A DNA stretch of 19,125 nucleotides from an uncultured Clostridia bacterium (GTDB taxonomy: Bacteria > Bacillota_A > Clostridia > Oscillospirales > Oscillospiraceae), in the NCBI GenBank assembly GCA_949289625.1, contig CASEPH010000198.1, positions 1 to 19,125 on the forward strand, in the 5' to 3' direction. A model generated the notes under the pieces. It made no database searches. It saw only the letters and a program-made list of their open reading frames with translations, and was not told the DNA's origin. A program made the translations under genes and the position numbers. Position 1 is the first letter of the stretch; the number at the start of each line of letters is the position of its first letter. Shown here in pieces: positions 1 to 7,189 of this stretch.

Positions 1-371
1 CTGGCGGCCTTGATGCTCTCCACGCAGCGCACATTAGGCTTTTGAGGGCTGTCTGCCCAGAAGCTGGCCACAAATTTGTAGCCCATGTCCCTGGACACGA
101 TATAATAGTTCCGTTCCGCGGCGTTGGTGCCCACCAGATAGCCCAACCATGTGGAAATCTGATGGTCCAGGGCATTTTTGCCCCCCACTGTCGCCTCAAA
201 ATAATCCAGCTTACATACGCTTTTTCCAATCAGAATGTGCATTTTCATGCTCAGGCTTTTGGAATTGTTGCTGTAAAAGATGATCACTTCATCCTCCGGG
301 GCCAGATAGGTGATACCGCTTAGGCCCTCGGAGGCCACATTTTCAAAATCGATCAGATAAATATCCCGCAT
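1..371 (-). CDS. PIN-like domain protein, C-terminus outside window
   Basis: The gene is open from ATG at 371 to the left edge, giving 123 residues with no stop. It starts MRDIYLIDFENV, with the first acidic residue of a PIN-type nuclease fold at D8. GGKNALDHQISTWLG follows at about 63–77 (D69) and IVSRDMGYKF at about 91–100 (D95). These spaced acidic residues fit PIN/NYN-type metal-dependent RNases, and the pattern matches the PIN-like proteins common in Clostridia. The start is supported by AAAGGAG about 8 bases upstream. That site lies in the 15-base gap after the stop of the lysozyme–SLH gene, so the two are probably co-transcribed. RNA cleavage is inferred from the fold only; substrate is unknown. 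No antitoxin-like neighbour is visible, so I would not call it a VapC toxin. Confidence 0.8.
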   Translation of the reverse strand, partial: MRDIYLIDFENVASEGLSGITYLAPEDEVIIFYSNNSKSLSMKMHILIGKSVCKLDYFEATVGGKNALDHQISTWLGYLVGTNAAERNYYIVSRDMGYKFVASFWADSPQKPNVRCVESIKAA

Positions 372-386
372 TACATAGGGTCTCCT

Positions 387-1769
387 TTATGCCGCTTCGG
401 CATTATCTCCCACCAGCGCATACATGCCCACCAGGATTTTCGCCAACTGGGCCCGGGTTGCCTCCGCCTTTGGCGCAAAGCTGTTTTCACCCATACCGTT
501 GACCAGTCCCATGGCAGCACAATAATAGACATCCTCCCGAGAGGTATCGTCCATCTCCGCGTCATCGTCAAAGGGCGCGATGGTGGCATCGGGCTCCAGA
601 TCAAAGAGTCTGAGGTACCGGGCCATGATACTGCAAAGATGCTGCCGGCTGATGGGCTCGTCGGGATCAAAGGTGCCGTCGCCGCGGCCATTGACCAGAC
701 CCAGCTCCGATGCCCAAGCAATGGCCGGGGCAAACCAAGACGTGGCGGGCACATCCGTAAAGCCGCCATTCTTCCCGGCGTAGGCCGTCAGATCCACCTG
801 GGACAGATTCGCCAGCACCTGCACCATCTGGGCACGGGTCAGGGAATCGTCGGGACCAAAAGTGCTTTCGTCATAGCCCTGCATCAGGCCCAGCTCATAG
901 GCCGCCGTCACATAGTCCATATACCAGGCTCCAGCCTCCAGATCGTCAAACGCCGGTTCCTCCGCACCGTCGGGCTCAGAGGGGACGTAGGGCGTCATAA
1001 ACAGGGTAGCTTCCTCCGCACGACGGGCAACCAGCCCGGGAAGAACCTGTCCCCCAGCATTCCGCCAGGTACCAAAGGCAGCTTGTGCCCGCTCCTCCGT
1101 CCAGGTGGACGGGTCATCCTGCAGCATCTGCCGCAGCAGACAATAGCTGCCATCATCACTATTGGTGTAGGTCCACCAGCCGCTGCCCACATTATAGGTG
1201 AAGGACACCAGGGCGTCAAACTGATTCTGGTTCAGGGGGATCTGGTACTTTTCCAAAATACCATTGAGGAACTGCTCGGTGGTATTGAGATCGTCCTGCA
1301 GCAGGATCAGCCCCTGCTCTTTGGTGATGGTGACCTCGTCGTCGGACATCCCCTCAGCCTTGATCTCCGGGAACCACTCCAGGGCCTTTTCATAGGAAGA
1401 TCCATAACCGATGGACCATCTGCTGTAATCCCAGATCCGAGTCGCCGTAAAGCCCTCGTATTTGTCAATCAGCGCAAAGGCTGCATCTCCGGTGACAAAA
1501 TCCGTGATCACCTGGAGCTGTTCAGGGTCAGTAGGCTCCGTTTCATCCTGGAGATCCTGCTTGGGCTCCGCTTCCTCCACGTCGCCACCATCCAGCAGGG
1601 CCTGGGCCGTCACAATGCTCTGGTAGGCATCCCAGGCTTCACGCTCGTCCACGGGATATACCCGCAGGTCACTTGCCTGGGAATCCGCTGCCATACCCGG
1701 CAGCGCCAATAGTATGCTCAAGAGCAGTATGTATAACACACGAAGCAAAGTTTTGTTTAATTGTCTCAT
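387..1769 (-). CDS. Secreted GH24 (phage-type) lysozyme with three SLH repeats
   Basis: The 460-residue protein begins MRQLNKTLLR with a signal peptide (hydrophobic 8–24, likely cleavage after the Ala-Ala at 27–28). An acidic linker (about 60–90) precedes a T4-type lysozyme domain at about 94–258. That domain shows KYEGF with the catalytic Glu at E105, D114, WSIGYG at 118–123 and NQNQFDALVSFTYNVGSG at about 180–197. Three S-layer homology repeats follow at roughly 273–325, 336–387 and 398–452, each with FxD and GxxxGxxxxxFxPxxxxTRAQ-like signatures. It should cut peptidoglycan while attached to the cell wall. Position 119 is Ser where the family normally has the third active-site residue Thr. 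The longer frame to 1844 is rejected because it runs through the promoter, and GGGAGG sits 6 bases before the ATG at 1769. Confidence 0.88.
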   Translation of the reverse strand: MRQLNKTLLRVLYILLLSILLALPGMAADSQASDLRVYPVDEREAWDAYQSIVTAQALLDGGDVEEAEPKQDLQDETEPTDPEQLQVITDFVTGDAAFALIDKYEGFTATRIWDYSRWSIGYGSSYEKALEWFPEIKAEGMSDDEVTITKEQGLILLQDDLNTTEQFLNGILEKYQIPLNQNQFDALVSFTYNVGSGWWTYTNSDDGSYCLLRQMLQDDPSTWTEERAQAAFGTWRNAGGQVLPGLVARRAEEATLFMTPYVPSEPDGAEEPAFDDLEAGAWYMDYVTAAYELGLMQGYDESTFGPDDSLTRAQMVQVLANLSQVDLTAYAGKNGGFTDVPATSWFAPAIAWASELGLVNGRGDGTFDPDEPISRQHLCSIMARYLRLFDLEPDATIAPFDDDAEMDDTSREDVYYCAAMGLVNGMGENSFAPKAEATRAQLAKILVGMYALVGDNAEAA

Positions 1770-1812
1770 AGTGCCTCCCATAAGTCTCGTTGTTACTCTT
1801 TTGTCACTTTTT

Positions 1813-1840
1813 ATTATACACGAAACCAATGGATTTGCAA
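1813..1840 (-). promoter_or_regulatory. Sigma-A-type promoter of the lysozyme–SLH gene
   Basis: On the minus strand TTGCAA (1835–1840) and a consensus TATAAT (1813–1818) are separated by 16 bases in an AT-rich stretch. Transcription would start near 1806, leaving a leader of about 37 bases before the ATG at 1769. This placement argues against the longer start of the downstream frame. The -10 is perfect; the -35 matches four of six. Confidence 0.7.
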
Positions 1841-1866
1841 GCATTTCATGTCAAAACACGAAAAAT

Positions 1867-1895
1867 AATTTGAATTTTTCCACAAAAATCAAATT
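1867..1895 (-). terminator. Possible weak terminator at the end of the seven-gene operon
   Basis: Just downstream of the DUF1653 stop, the minus strand can fold an AT-rich hairpin: arms AATTTGATTTTT and AAAAATTCAAATT with a GTGG loop and one bulged T. TTATTTTT follows the right arm. The stem has almost no G:C pairs, so it is weaker than other terminators here. The position, between the operon end and the next promoter, is what makes it plausible. Confidence 0.35.
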
Positions 1896-1916
1896 TTCAA
1901 GGAAGAATTCGGACGT

Positions 1917-2147
1917 TTACACCAATTCAAACCGGTATTTTTGCCGGATCTCCGGATACTTTTCGTGATCCACCTCGCTCAAAAACATGGCCTTGGGCCG
2001 GGCATAAATGGCATAATCGCCATACAGCGCCTGATAGACCACCAATTCTTCTCCGGTTTCCGAATGGATCGCCAGGCAAATCACCTGATACAACCGGTCC
2101 TTGAAATGCCGGTATTTCTGTCCCGGCAGCAGAATTCGCTCCTCCAT
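1917..2147 (-). CDS. DUF1653 domain protein
   Basis: This is a 76-residue protein spanning the usual short DUF1653 length. It begins [22 protein letters not shown], continues with [13 protein letters not shown] and [14 protein letters not shown], and ends YRFELV. The G-x-Y-R/x-H-F-K-x-x-x-Y-x-V start and the VVYQALYG core are the family's recognisable features. Its biochemical role is not known. The ATG overlaps the stop of the nitroreductase gene by one base (TAATG), and AAGGAGAGG lies just upstream inside that gene, so it is probably translationally coupled. It is the last gene of the operon. Confidence 0.85.
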   Translation of the reverse strand: MEERILLPGQKYRHFKDRLYQVICLAIHSETGEELVVYQALYGDYAIYARPKAMFLSEVDHEKYPEIRQKYRFELV

Positions 2148-2923
2148 TATGCCTCTCCTTCCAGCCACAGGGCCTCCGCTTTCGGCCGCCATACGGGCCG
2201 TATGTATTGCTCTCCCGCGGCATAACCCACCATTAGCGCACACCGAACCCGGCAGCCCTCCTGGACCCCCAGCAGCGTTCGGATCTCTGGGAACCGGTCG
2301 CTGACCTGCCGGAGATACCCGCCCCAGCAAGTGGAAAGACCAGCCTGCACCAGCAGCAGTTCCAGCTGGGTCATGCTCACCGCCGGATCCAGCACTGGGT
2401 TCAGGGCGTCGTCGGGACTCCAGCAGACGATCATGCAGGGAGCGCCGCAGGTCAAAAGATCCGTACCCTTGGCAAAAAGCTTGGGCAGCTCCGGGGCCTC
2501 CCCGAATTGCTGGCATAGCTTCAGGCAGCGATCCCGCAGATCTGCCACCTGGTCCTGGCCCCAGACCACCGTGAACCGGTAGGCCCGCTGATTCTTCCCG
2601 CTGGGAGCAAAGTTGGCCATATCCAAGGCATGCTGGATCAGCTCCCTGGGGGGCAGCTTGGGGCTGTAATGCCGGATGGACCGCCGGGTGCAGATCAACC
2701 GCTCCAGCCCATTCTCCGGCACGTCGGGATAGATTTCCTCTGGCGTCAGTTCCTCGAACCGGATGGCCTTTTTGGGACATCCCGCCGCACAGTGCATACA
2801 CTGGATGCAGCGCCGCCGGGGATGGACCTGGGGCGTCTTGTCCCCCGGTACAAATACCCCCATGGGGCAGCCTCGAATGCATTTGTCGCAGCCGATGCAC
2901 AGTGTTTCGTCAATATAAACCAC
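2147..2923 (-). CDS. 2x[4Fe-4S] ferredoxin–nitroreductase fusion
   Basis: The 258-residue protein has an N-terminal bacterial ferredoxin domain with two CxxCxxCxxxC motifs (C9, C12, C15, C19 and C39, C42, C45, C49). A nitroreductase domain follows from about residue 74. The [10 protein letters not shown] segment (79–88) is the FMN-phosphate-binding arginine/serine motif, and [14 protein letters not shown] (104–117) is also typical. Late in the domain, LSTCWGGYL is the usual C-terminal flavin motif. It is expected to pass electrons from the clusters to FMN for reduction of an unknown substrate; the fused family is widespread in anaerobes. The start codon is GTG, set by AAGGAGG 6 bases upstream. 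That site overlaps the stop of the phospholipase-like gene, suggesting coupled translation. Confidence 0.9.
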   Translation of the reverse strand: MVYIDETLCIGCDKCIRGCPMGVFVPGDKTPQVHPRRRCIQCMHCAAGCPKKAIRFEELTPEEIYPDVPENGLERLICTRRSIRHYSPKLPPRELIQHALDMANFAPSGKNQRAYRFTVVWGQDQVADLRDRCLKLCQQFGEAPELPKLFAKGTDLLTCGAPCMIVCWSPDDALNPVLDPAVSMTQLELLLVQAGLSTCWGGYLRQVSDRFPEIRTLLGVQEGCRVRCALMVGYAAGEQYIRPVWRPKAEALWLEGEA

Positions 2924-2935
2924 GTTGTTCCTCCT

Positions 2936-3724
2936 TCAGTTGCCGGAAAAATCCCGGCCCAGGGCCTCCGAAAAGGGCATATTCTGCTCCACCGCGCCAA
3001 AAAACCGTCCCAGCTCCACCGCCGCCATCTCTGCGGCACTGGCACAGAGCCGGTCCAGGGTCAGCATATACCGTTCCAGCTTGGGGTCCGGCTGCCGTCC
3101 CAGGATCATGCCCCGGATGGGCCGGGCCTGGGGAATATGGCTGGCGGCATTAACCACATGGCGCACCGGCTTTCCCGCCCAGCTGCCGAATTTCAGGGAG
3201 ATCCAGCGGAAATCCGCCAGGGCTTTTTTGTAGATCTCCGGGGTCACCGGGTCCGCCATCCGGGCCGCCAAGACGTAAAAGGCGGGAGGCATCTCCTTCT
3301 TAGGCAGGGCCCCCTGATAGTCCACCTGATCCCGCCGCAGCAGATACCGGTCGTATTCCCCCTCCAGGGCAAAATGGGTATACCGTCCCTGCCGGACCAC
3401 ATGGGCCACATAGGGATGGCACCTGGCGTCCAGCAGATAGTGGAGCAGATACCCGGAGGCAAAGGCCACCGCATAGGGCCAGTTCTCCTTCACCGGTTTC
3501 CGGAACCGCTCCATGGCCTGGGCGCCGCTGTGGTGGTGGAGTTCCAGGCCAGCCCTGCGGATTTGGCCCCCATTGGCGCCCTGAAAATAGAAGTACAGGG
3601 GATCCGGCCCAAAGCCGCCGCAGAGGTAGGCGTCCTCATCCCGCCGGAGGATCTCCCGCAGTTCCTCCGAGACCATTCCCTCCACCTGGCGGCACAGCCG
3701 CAGATGGGCATAGAAATTGGGCAT
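2936..3724 (-). CDS. Zinc-dependent phospholipase C family protein
   Basis: The 262-residue protein carries the scattered metal ligands of the zinc-dependent phospholipase C/S1-P1-like fold: H7, the GPD motif at 39–41, HHH at 63–65, GYLLHYLLDARCHPY at 91–105 (H95, D99, H103) and HFALEGEYD at 117–125. No signal peptide is visible at the N-terminus (MPNFYAHLRLC), so it appears cytoplasmic, unlike secreted clostridial alpha-toxins. Similar intracellular proteins are common in Clostridia and have no settled substrate; toxin activity should not be assumed. It starts 3 bases after the carbonic anhydrase stop (TGAGCCATG), within the operon. Confidence 0.8.
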   Translation of the reverse strand: MPNFYAHLRLCRQVEGMVSEELREILRRDEDAYLCGGFGPDPLYFYFQGANGGQIRRAGLELHHHSGAQAMERFRKPVKENWPYAVAFASGYLLHYLLDARCHPYVAHVVRQGRYTHFALEGEYDRYLLRRDQVDYQGALPKKEMPPAFYVLAARMADPVTPEIYKKALADFRWISLKFGSWAGKPVRHVVNAASHIPQARPIRGMILGRQPDPKLERYMLTLDRLCASAAEMAAVELGRFFGAVEQNMPFSEALGRDFSGN

Positions 3725-3727
3725 GGC

Positions 3728-4240
3728 TCAGTCCTGCGGCTCCATCTGTTCCTGGGCGTAGGCCAGATAGTGCTGTACAGACCAGGCGGTGGCCTCCTGA
3801 TCCTTGTCCGTCAGGTCCCGGGTCACCCGGCCCGGCACCCCCATCACCATGGAATTGGGAGGAATCACCTTTCTGGGGGACACCACACTGCCTGCCGCCA
3901 CAATGCTGCCCGCCCCGATATGGCAGCCGTCCAGCAGCACCGCTCCCATGCCGATGAGGCAGCCGTCCTCCACGGTGCAGGAGTGAAGAATGGCGTTATG
4001 GCCCACCACGCAGTTCTTGCCGATGATAGTGGGCATTCCGGTGGCGCAGTGCACCACGGAGTTGTCCTGAATGGAGGTGTTGGCACCGATGACAATCTTG
4101 TCCACGTCTCCCCGCAGCACCGCACCATACCAGATGGAGGCGTTTTCCTCCACCGTCACATCGCCGATGACGGACACGTCCTCCGCCAGATACGCCCCCC
4201 GCAGTTGGGGCGTTTTCCCTTGCACAGTTTTCAAAATCAT
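3728..4240 (-). CDS. Gamma carbonic anhydrase family protein
   Basis: The 170-residue protein is a left-handed beta-helix protein with repeated hexapeptides such as VIGDVTVEENASIW and VIGANTSIQDNSVV. The three zinc-ligand histidines of the gamma class are visible: H64 in VVHC, and H81 and H86 in VGHNAILH. The tail MVMGVPGRVTRDLT matches bacterial YrdA/PaaY-type members. Many such proteins lack measurable carbonic anhydrase activity, so hydration of CO2 is only possible. The ATG at 4240 is preferred over an upstream GTG at 4276 because the family normally begins close to MILKTVQGK. AAGG lies about 10 bases before it. It follows the hydrolase gene by 36 bases. Confidence 0.87.
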   Translation of the reverse strand: MILKTVQGKTPQLRGAYLAEDVSVIGDVTVEENASIWYGAVLRGDVDKIVIGANTSIQDNSVVHCATGMPTIIGKNCVVGHNAILHSCTVEDGCLIGMGAVLLDGCHIGAGSIVAAGSVVSPRKVIPPNSMVMGVPGRVTRDLTDKDQEATAWSVQHYLAYAQEQMEPQD

Positions 4241-4276
4241 GGGTATTTGCCTTCTTTCTAAAATCGTCCTTGCCAC

Positions 4277-5182
4277 TCATTCCCCGAACCGGAACGCGGG
4301 AATCCCCAGATGGGCCCGGTCCTTGGCCAGGGACTTCATATTTTCCTGAGGCACGTCCAGGGCCGGCGTGCCAAAGACCTGGCCCAGCCAGGCCTGACAA
4401 TCCTCCATCCACCGGGCCACATGGCTGTTCTCCCGCACCGGGTCCCCCAGGGAGGACGCGGGGGTGTTCAATGCGCTGGCGTGATTGCCCTCCATATAGG
4501 TGTGGCACTCAAAGGGCACGTCATGGGCTGCCAGAGCCGCCATAAAGGCAAGACCGTGCTCCACCGGCACCATTTTATCCCGGTAGATATTCCACAAAAA
4601 TACCGGCGGGGTATGATCCCCCACCCACTGTTCCGGAGAGGCGATGGCCCGGAGTTCCTCCAGGGATCGCTCTCCCGCCAGGAGCCGGTACATGTCCCCC
4701 TGGCCCTCCACGTCCACGGTGATACAGGGATAGCCCAAAATCAAGCCGTTGGGCCTGCCCTCCCCATGGAAGCAGTCCGAGGCCTCCATCACGTCCTGCC
4801 GCTGCCACATGGTCCCCGCGCAGGCCGCCACATGACCTCCCGCAGAAAAGCCGCACAGGGCCAGCTTGTCCGGGTCCTGATTCCAACCTTCGGCCCGCTG
4901 CCGGATCAGCTTCAGCGCCCGGCATACGTCCGCCACCGCATTGGGAAACCGAGCCTGGGCTCCGATGGAATACCGCAGCACATAGGCGTTATAGCCTCCG
5001 GCGGCAAAGGCAGCCGCCACCGGCTCCCCTTCGCTGGTTCCGTGGAACATATAAGCCCCCCCAGGCAGCACCACTACCCCGGCCCGGCTGGGATAGTGCC
5101 CCGGCACCGTGGTCCACCGCTGGATGTAGGTGTACAGCAGGACCCGATGGTCCCCGTACAGGTCGATTTTTTCGCAGATCAT
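4277..5182 (-). CDS. Alpha/beta hydrolase, esterase/acetyl-xylan-esterase-like
   Basis: The 301-residue protein shows VVVLPGGAYMFHG (36–48), which is the oxyanion-hole region of the hormone-sensitive-lipase/BD-FAE type. GFSAGGH (111–117) holds nucleophile S113. The probable acid is D202 in YRDKMVPVEHG, and the base is H234 in EGNHASAL. There is no signal peptide, so it should act in the cytoplasm on a small ester. The substrate cannot be read from the sequence; sugar acetyl esters are a guess from the family. Its ATG overlaps the radical SAM stop (ATGA), and GGAGG lies about 8 bases upstream, so translation is coupled. Confidence 0.82.
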   Translation of the reverse strand: MICEKIDLYGDHRVLLYTYIQRWTTVPGHYPSRAGVVVLPGGAYMFHGTSEGEPVAAAFAAGGYNAYVLRYSIGAQARFPNAVADVCRALKLIRQRAEGWNQDPDKLALCGFSAGGHVAACAGTMWQRQDVMEASDCFHGEGRPNGLILGYPCITVDVEGQGDMYRLLAGERSLEELRAIASPEQWVGDHTPPVFLWNIYRDKMVPVEHGLAFMAALAAHDVPFECHTYMEGNHASALNTPASSLGDPVRENSHVARWMEDCQAWLGQVFGTPALDVPQENMKSLAKDRAHLGIPAFRFGE

Positions 5183-6066
5183 AGAATCCCCTCCAAGGAA
5201 AAGTCCGGCAGATAGTCCTCCGTGGCGGCGGCAGGCTCCTGGAGGAAGCCGTCCTCCAGCCCCAGCATATAGAGCCAGTCCACCACCGCCTGGTATTCCT
5301 CCTCCGTGATGGTCCGGTCAAAGGGGGGCGTATTCCGCACCGGCCCCGAGGGCACATACTGGGCCATCAGGCTCAGCAGCACTGTCCCTTTGGTGAAGTG
5401 GTCCGCCACATAGTCCAGCACTTTAAGGCTGTTTTGCACCTGGCCCGGGAGGATCAGGTGCCGGATCATCACCCCCTGCTGCAGCATCCCATCGGCGTCA
5501 AACCGGCAGGGTCCCACCTGCCGCACCATCTCGTCGATGGCTCGGCAAGCCACCGTAAAATAGTCCGGGGCGCCGGACAGCCGGGCCGCCAGCCCTTCTT
5601 CGGCGTATTTCAGGTCAGGCAGGTAGATGTCCACCTTTCCCTCCAACGCCTTCAGGGTCTCCACCGACTCATAGCCTCCGCAGTTATACACCACCGGCAC
5701 CGGCAGTTTGGGAGTCAAGGCGGGCAGAATGGAGGGCAGAAAATGGGTGGCCGTCACCAGGTTGATATTATGGGCCCCCTGGTCAATCAGGTTCTCAAAG
5801 ATCTCCCGGAGCCGTGCTGTGGAGATCTCCGCCCCGAATTTCCCGTGACTGATCTCCGTATTCTGACAGAACCGGCACCCCAAGGAGCAGCCCGAAAAAA
5901 ACACCGCACCAGAGCCTCGGACGCCGGAAATAGGCGGCTCCTCCCAGAAATGGAGGGCCGCCCGAGCTGCCGTCAGCCCATCGCCCATACCGCAGAAGCC
6001 CCTCTGCCCCCTGGTGCGATCCACGCCGCAGGCCCGGGGACAGAGGCGGCAGGATGTATAGTCCAT
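5179..6066 (-). CDS. Radical SAM protein, PflA/PflX-like (COG1313 type)
   Basis: The 295-residue protein has the radical SAM cluster motif CSLGCRFC (C60, C64, C67). A second group lies at the N-terminus, C6-x2-C9-x3-C13-x11-C25, typical of the PflX/COG1313 group. NINLVTATHFLP (100–111), PVVYNCGGYESVETL and VDIYLPDLKYA are conserved barrel segments. It should cleave S-adenosylmethionine reductively to start a radical reaction. The target is unknown: it resembles pyruvate formate-lyase activators, but no glycyl-radical enzyme is seen in the window. The ATG shares one base with the Mrp-like stop (TAATG) and there is no strong Shine–Dalgarno, so its translation probably depends on the upstream gene. 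Confidence 0.88.
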   Translation of the reverse strand: MDYTSCRLCPRACGVDRTRGQRGFCGMGDGLTAARAALHFWEEPPISGVRGSGAVFFSGCSLGCRFCQNTEISHGKFGAEISTARLREIFENLIDQGAHNINLVTATHFLPSILPALTPKLPVPVVYNCGGYESVETLKALEGKVDIYLPDLKYAEEGLAARLSGAPDYFTVACRAIDEMVRQVGPCRFDADGMLQQGVMIRHLILPGQVQNSLKVLDYVADHFTKGTVLLSLMAQYVPSGPVRNTPPFDRTITEEEYQAVVDWLYMLGLEDGFLQEPAAATEDYLPDFSLEGIL

Positions 6067-6947
6067 TACTTTGCCAGCAGCTCCGCCACAGCCTTCAGCT
6101 CCGGCACCTCCGCCTCGGAGATGCGGCCAAAGTCCGCCATCACCGACAGCTCCAGGCTCAGGGGCACGGTGGCGATCAGGGGTGCACCCACGGCCTTGGC
6201 ATGTTCCTCCGGGTCCGTACCCAGCAGGATTTCTCCCCCTTCGGTGGACAGGTAGGCCTTATTTTCCACCACGCCCACCACGGGAATCATAATCATTTTC
6301 ATGAGGCCCACGGATTTTTTCACCAGGAAGTCCGTCAGATCCGACGGATTGGACACGCAGACCGCCCCGTCAAAGGGAATGATGGTGCCGATCTGCAAGG
6401 GCACGTCCCCGATACCCGAGGGCATATCCACCAGCATAAAGTCCAGATCCTCCGGCCACTTCACGTTGAGATAAAAATACAGAGCGCCTTCCGCCATATC
6501 CTTGCCGTAGGACAAAAGGGGCTGGGATCCATCCTTCTCCACGTTGCCCATGGAGATGAACTGCACCCCGCTGTCGGCAGTCATGGGCAGAAGATTCTGG
6601 CCATCAGCATTACAGGGTTCCACCTTGCCATAGAGATAGTGGATGGAGGGGTTTGCCAGATCTGCATCCAGCACCGCCACCTTTTTGCCCATCTTTTGCA
6701 GCTGATCTGCCAGCAGGCAGGTCACCACGGATTTGCCCGTGCCCCCCTTGCCGCTGAACACCGCCACGATCCGCCCCGCCTTCTTGGGGGTCTTTTGGTC
6801 GGCCTGGCCCTCGGAGCACTTGCTGCTGCAGGAGTCGCACTTGCCTCCGCAGGTGGTAAAGTCTCCCCCGCAGGCCTCCAGGTCCGCCATGTACTTCATA
6901 TATTTTGCCTCGTGCTCCTGCTGGAGCTTCTTCTGATCGTCCGTCAT
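6066..6947 (-). CDS. Mrp/NBP35-family P-loop ATPase with N-terminal cysteine cluster
   Basis: The 293-residue protein is a SIMIBI-class ATPase with a deviant Walker A SGKGGTGKS (65–73), the VAVLDADLANPSIH switch region (90–103) and VDMPSGIGD (173–181). The family carries and transfers Fe-S clusters. Five cysteines lie before the ATPase domain (C26, C33, C37, C40, C44, as CGGKCDSCSSKC). The C-terminal CxxC that bridges clusters in ordinary Mrp proteins is absent: the segment after VVENK reads AYLSTEGGEILL. The N-terminal group is a plausible replacement cluster site, which is inference. The start has AAAGGAA 6 bases upstream and a good promoter. It is first in the operon, ahead of the radical SAM and ferredoxin–nitroreductase genes it could serve. 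Confidence 0.87.
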   Translation of the reverse strand: MTDDQKKLQQEHEAKYMKYMADLEACGGDFTTCGGKCDSCSSKCSEGQADQKTPKKAGRIVAVFSGKGGTGKSVVTCLLADQLQKMGKKVAVLDADLANPSIHYLYGKVEPCNADGQNLLPMTADSGVQFISMGNVEKDGSQPLLSYGKDMAEGALYFYLNVKWPEDLDFMLVDMPSGIGDVPLQIGTIIPFDGAVCVSNPSDLTDFLVKKSVGLMKMIMIPVVGVVENKAYLSTEGGEILLGTDPEEHAKAVGAPLIATVPLSLELSVMADFGRISEAEVPELKAVAELLAK

Positions 6948-6995
6948 AGTATGTTCCTTTCCTGCGGTCCCACGCCGCCGAACTAATTTAAATAT

Positions 6996-7023
6996 AGTAT
7001 ATCATAATTTGGGCAAAAAACAA
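6996..7023 (-). promoter_or_regulatory. Promoter of the seven-gene Mrp operon
   Basis: On the minus strand TTGTTT (7018–7023) and TATACT (6996–7001) are 16 bases apart. A TG dinucleotide one base before the -10 makes it an extended -10 promoter. The start would be near 6989, about 42 bases upstream of the ATG. No other convincing promoter was seen further down the operon. Confidence 0.7.
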
Positions 7024-7083
7024 CCGTAGTCATGCTGCATCCTGCGCTTTCCTCCATGTCGTTCTTTGCGTTTTCCCAGTCTA

Positions 7084-7098
7084 GCATATCGGATATGC
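7084..7098. promoter_or_regulatory. Perfect dyad, candidate operator between divergent promoters
   Basis: GCATATC and GATATGC form a perfect 7-base inverted repeat around one central G. It lies about 60 bases behind the Mrp operon -35 and about 31 bases behind the rRNA methyltransferase -35. It is not followed by a T-tract and is too short for a terminator. A protein-binding site acting on either promoter is the likely alternative; no binding protein is identified. Confidence 0.35.
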
Positions 7099-7129
7099 GC
7101 CGTCAAGGCATTCCCATCTCAAAGCTCCA

Positions 7130-7158
7130 TTGCACGGTTCAGGAAAATATAGTATACT
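7130..7158 (+). promoter_or_regulatory. Promoter of the rRNA methyltransferase–DUF1848 unit
   Basis: TTGCAC (7130–7135) and TATACT (7153–7158) are spaced by exactly 17 bases. Transcription would start near 7165, about 25 bases before the ATG at 7190. An upstream frame start at 7130 falls inside this promoter and is therefore not the real start. Confidence 0.75.
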
Positions 7159-7189
7159 GATCGTATTATCGCCGATGGGAGGCCGTTTC

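Noticed and set aside
1..371. VapC-type toxin of a toxin–antitoxin pair
   Set aside because: The PIN-like motifs fit, but the upstream partner is a large secreted lysozyme and no small antitoxin gene is present on the visible side.
639..1712. 357-residue plus-strand open frame opposite the lysozyme–SLH gene
   Set aside because: The minus strand shows signal peptide, GH24 and SLH motifs with a consensus promoter; the plus frame has no ribosome site or recognisable domain.
2936..3724. Secreted phospholipase C toxin
   Set aside because: The metal ligands fit the fold, but there is no signal peptide or C-terminal membrane-binding domain, and the gene sits in a metabolic-looking operon.
2630..4261. 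543-residue plus-strand open frame opposite the nitroreductase, phospholipase-like and carbonic anhydrase genes
   Set aside because: It spans three well-supported genes with recognisable motifs on the other strand, has no ribosome site and reads as a His/Pro/Gly-rich low-information product. High G+C explains the lack of stops.
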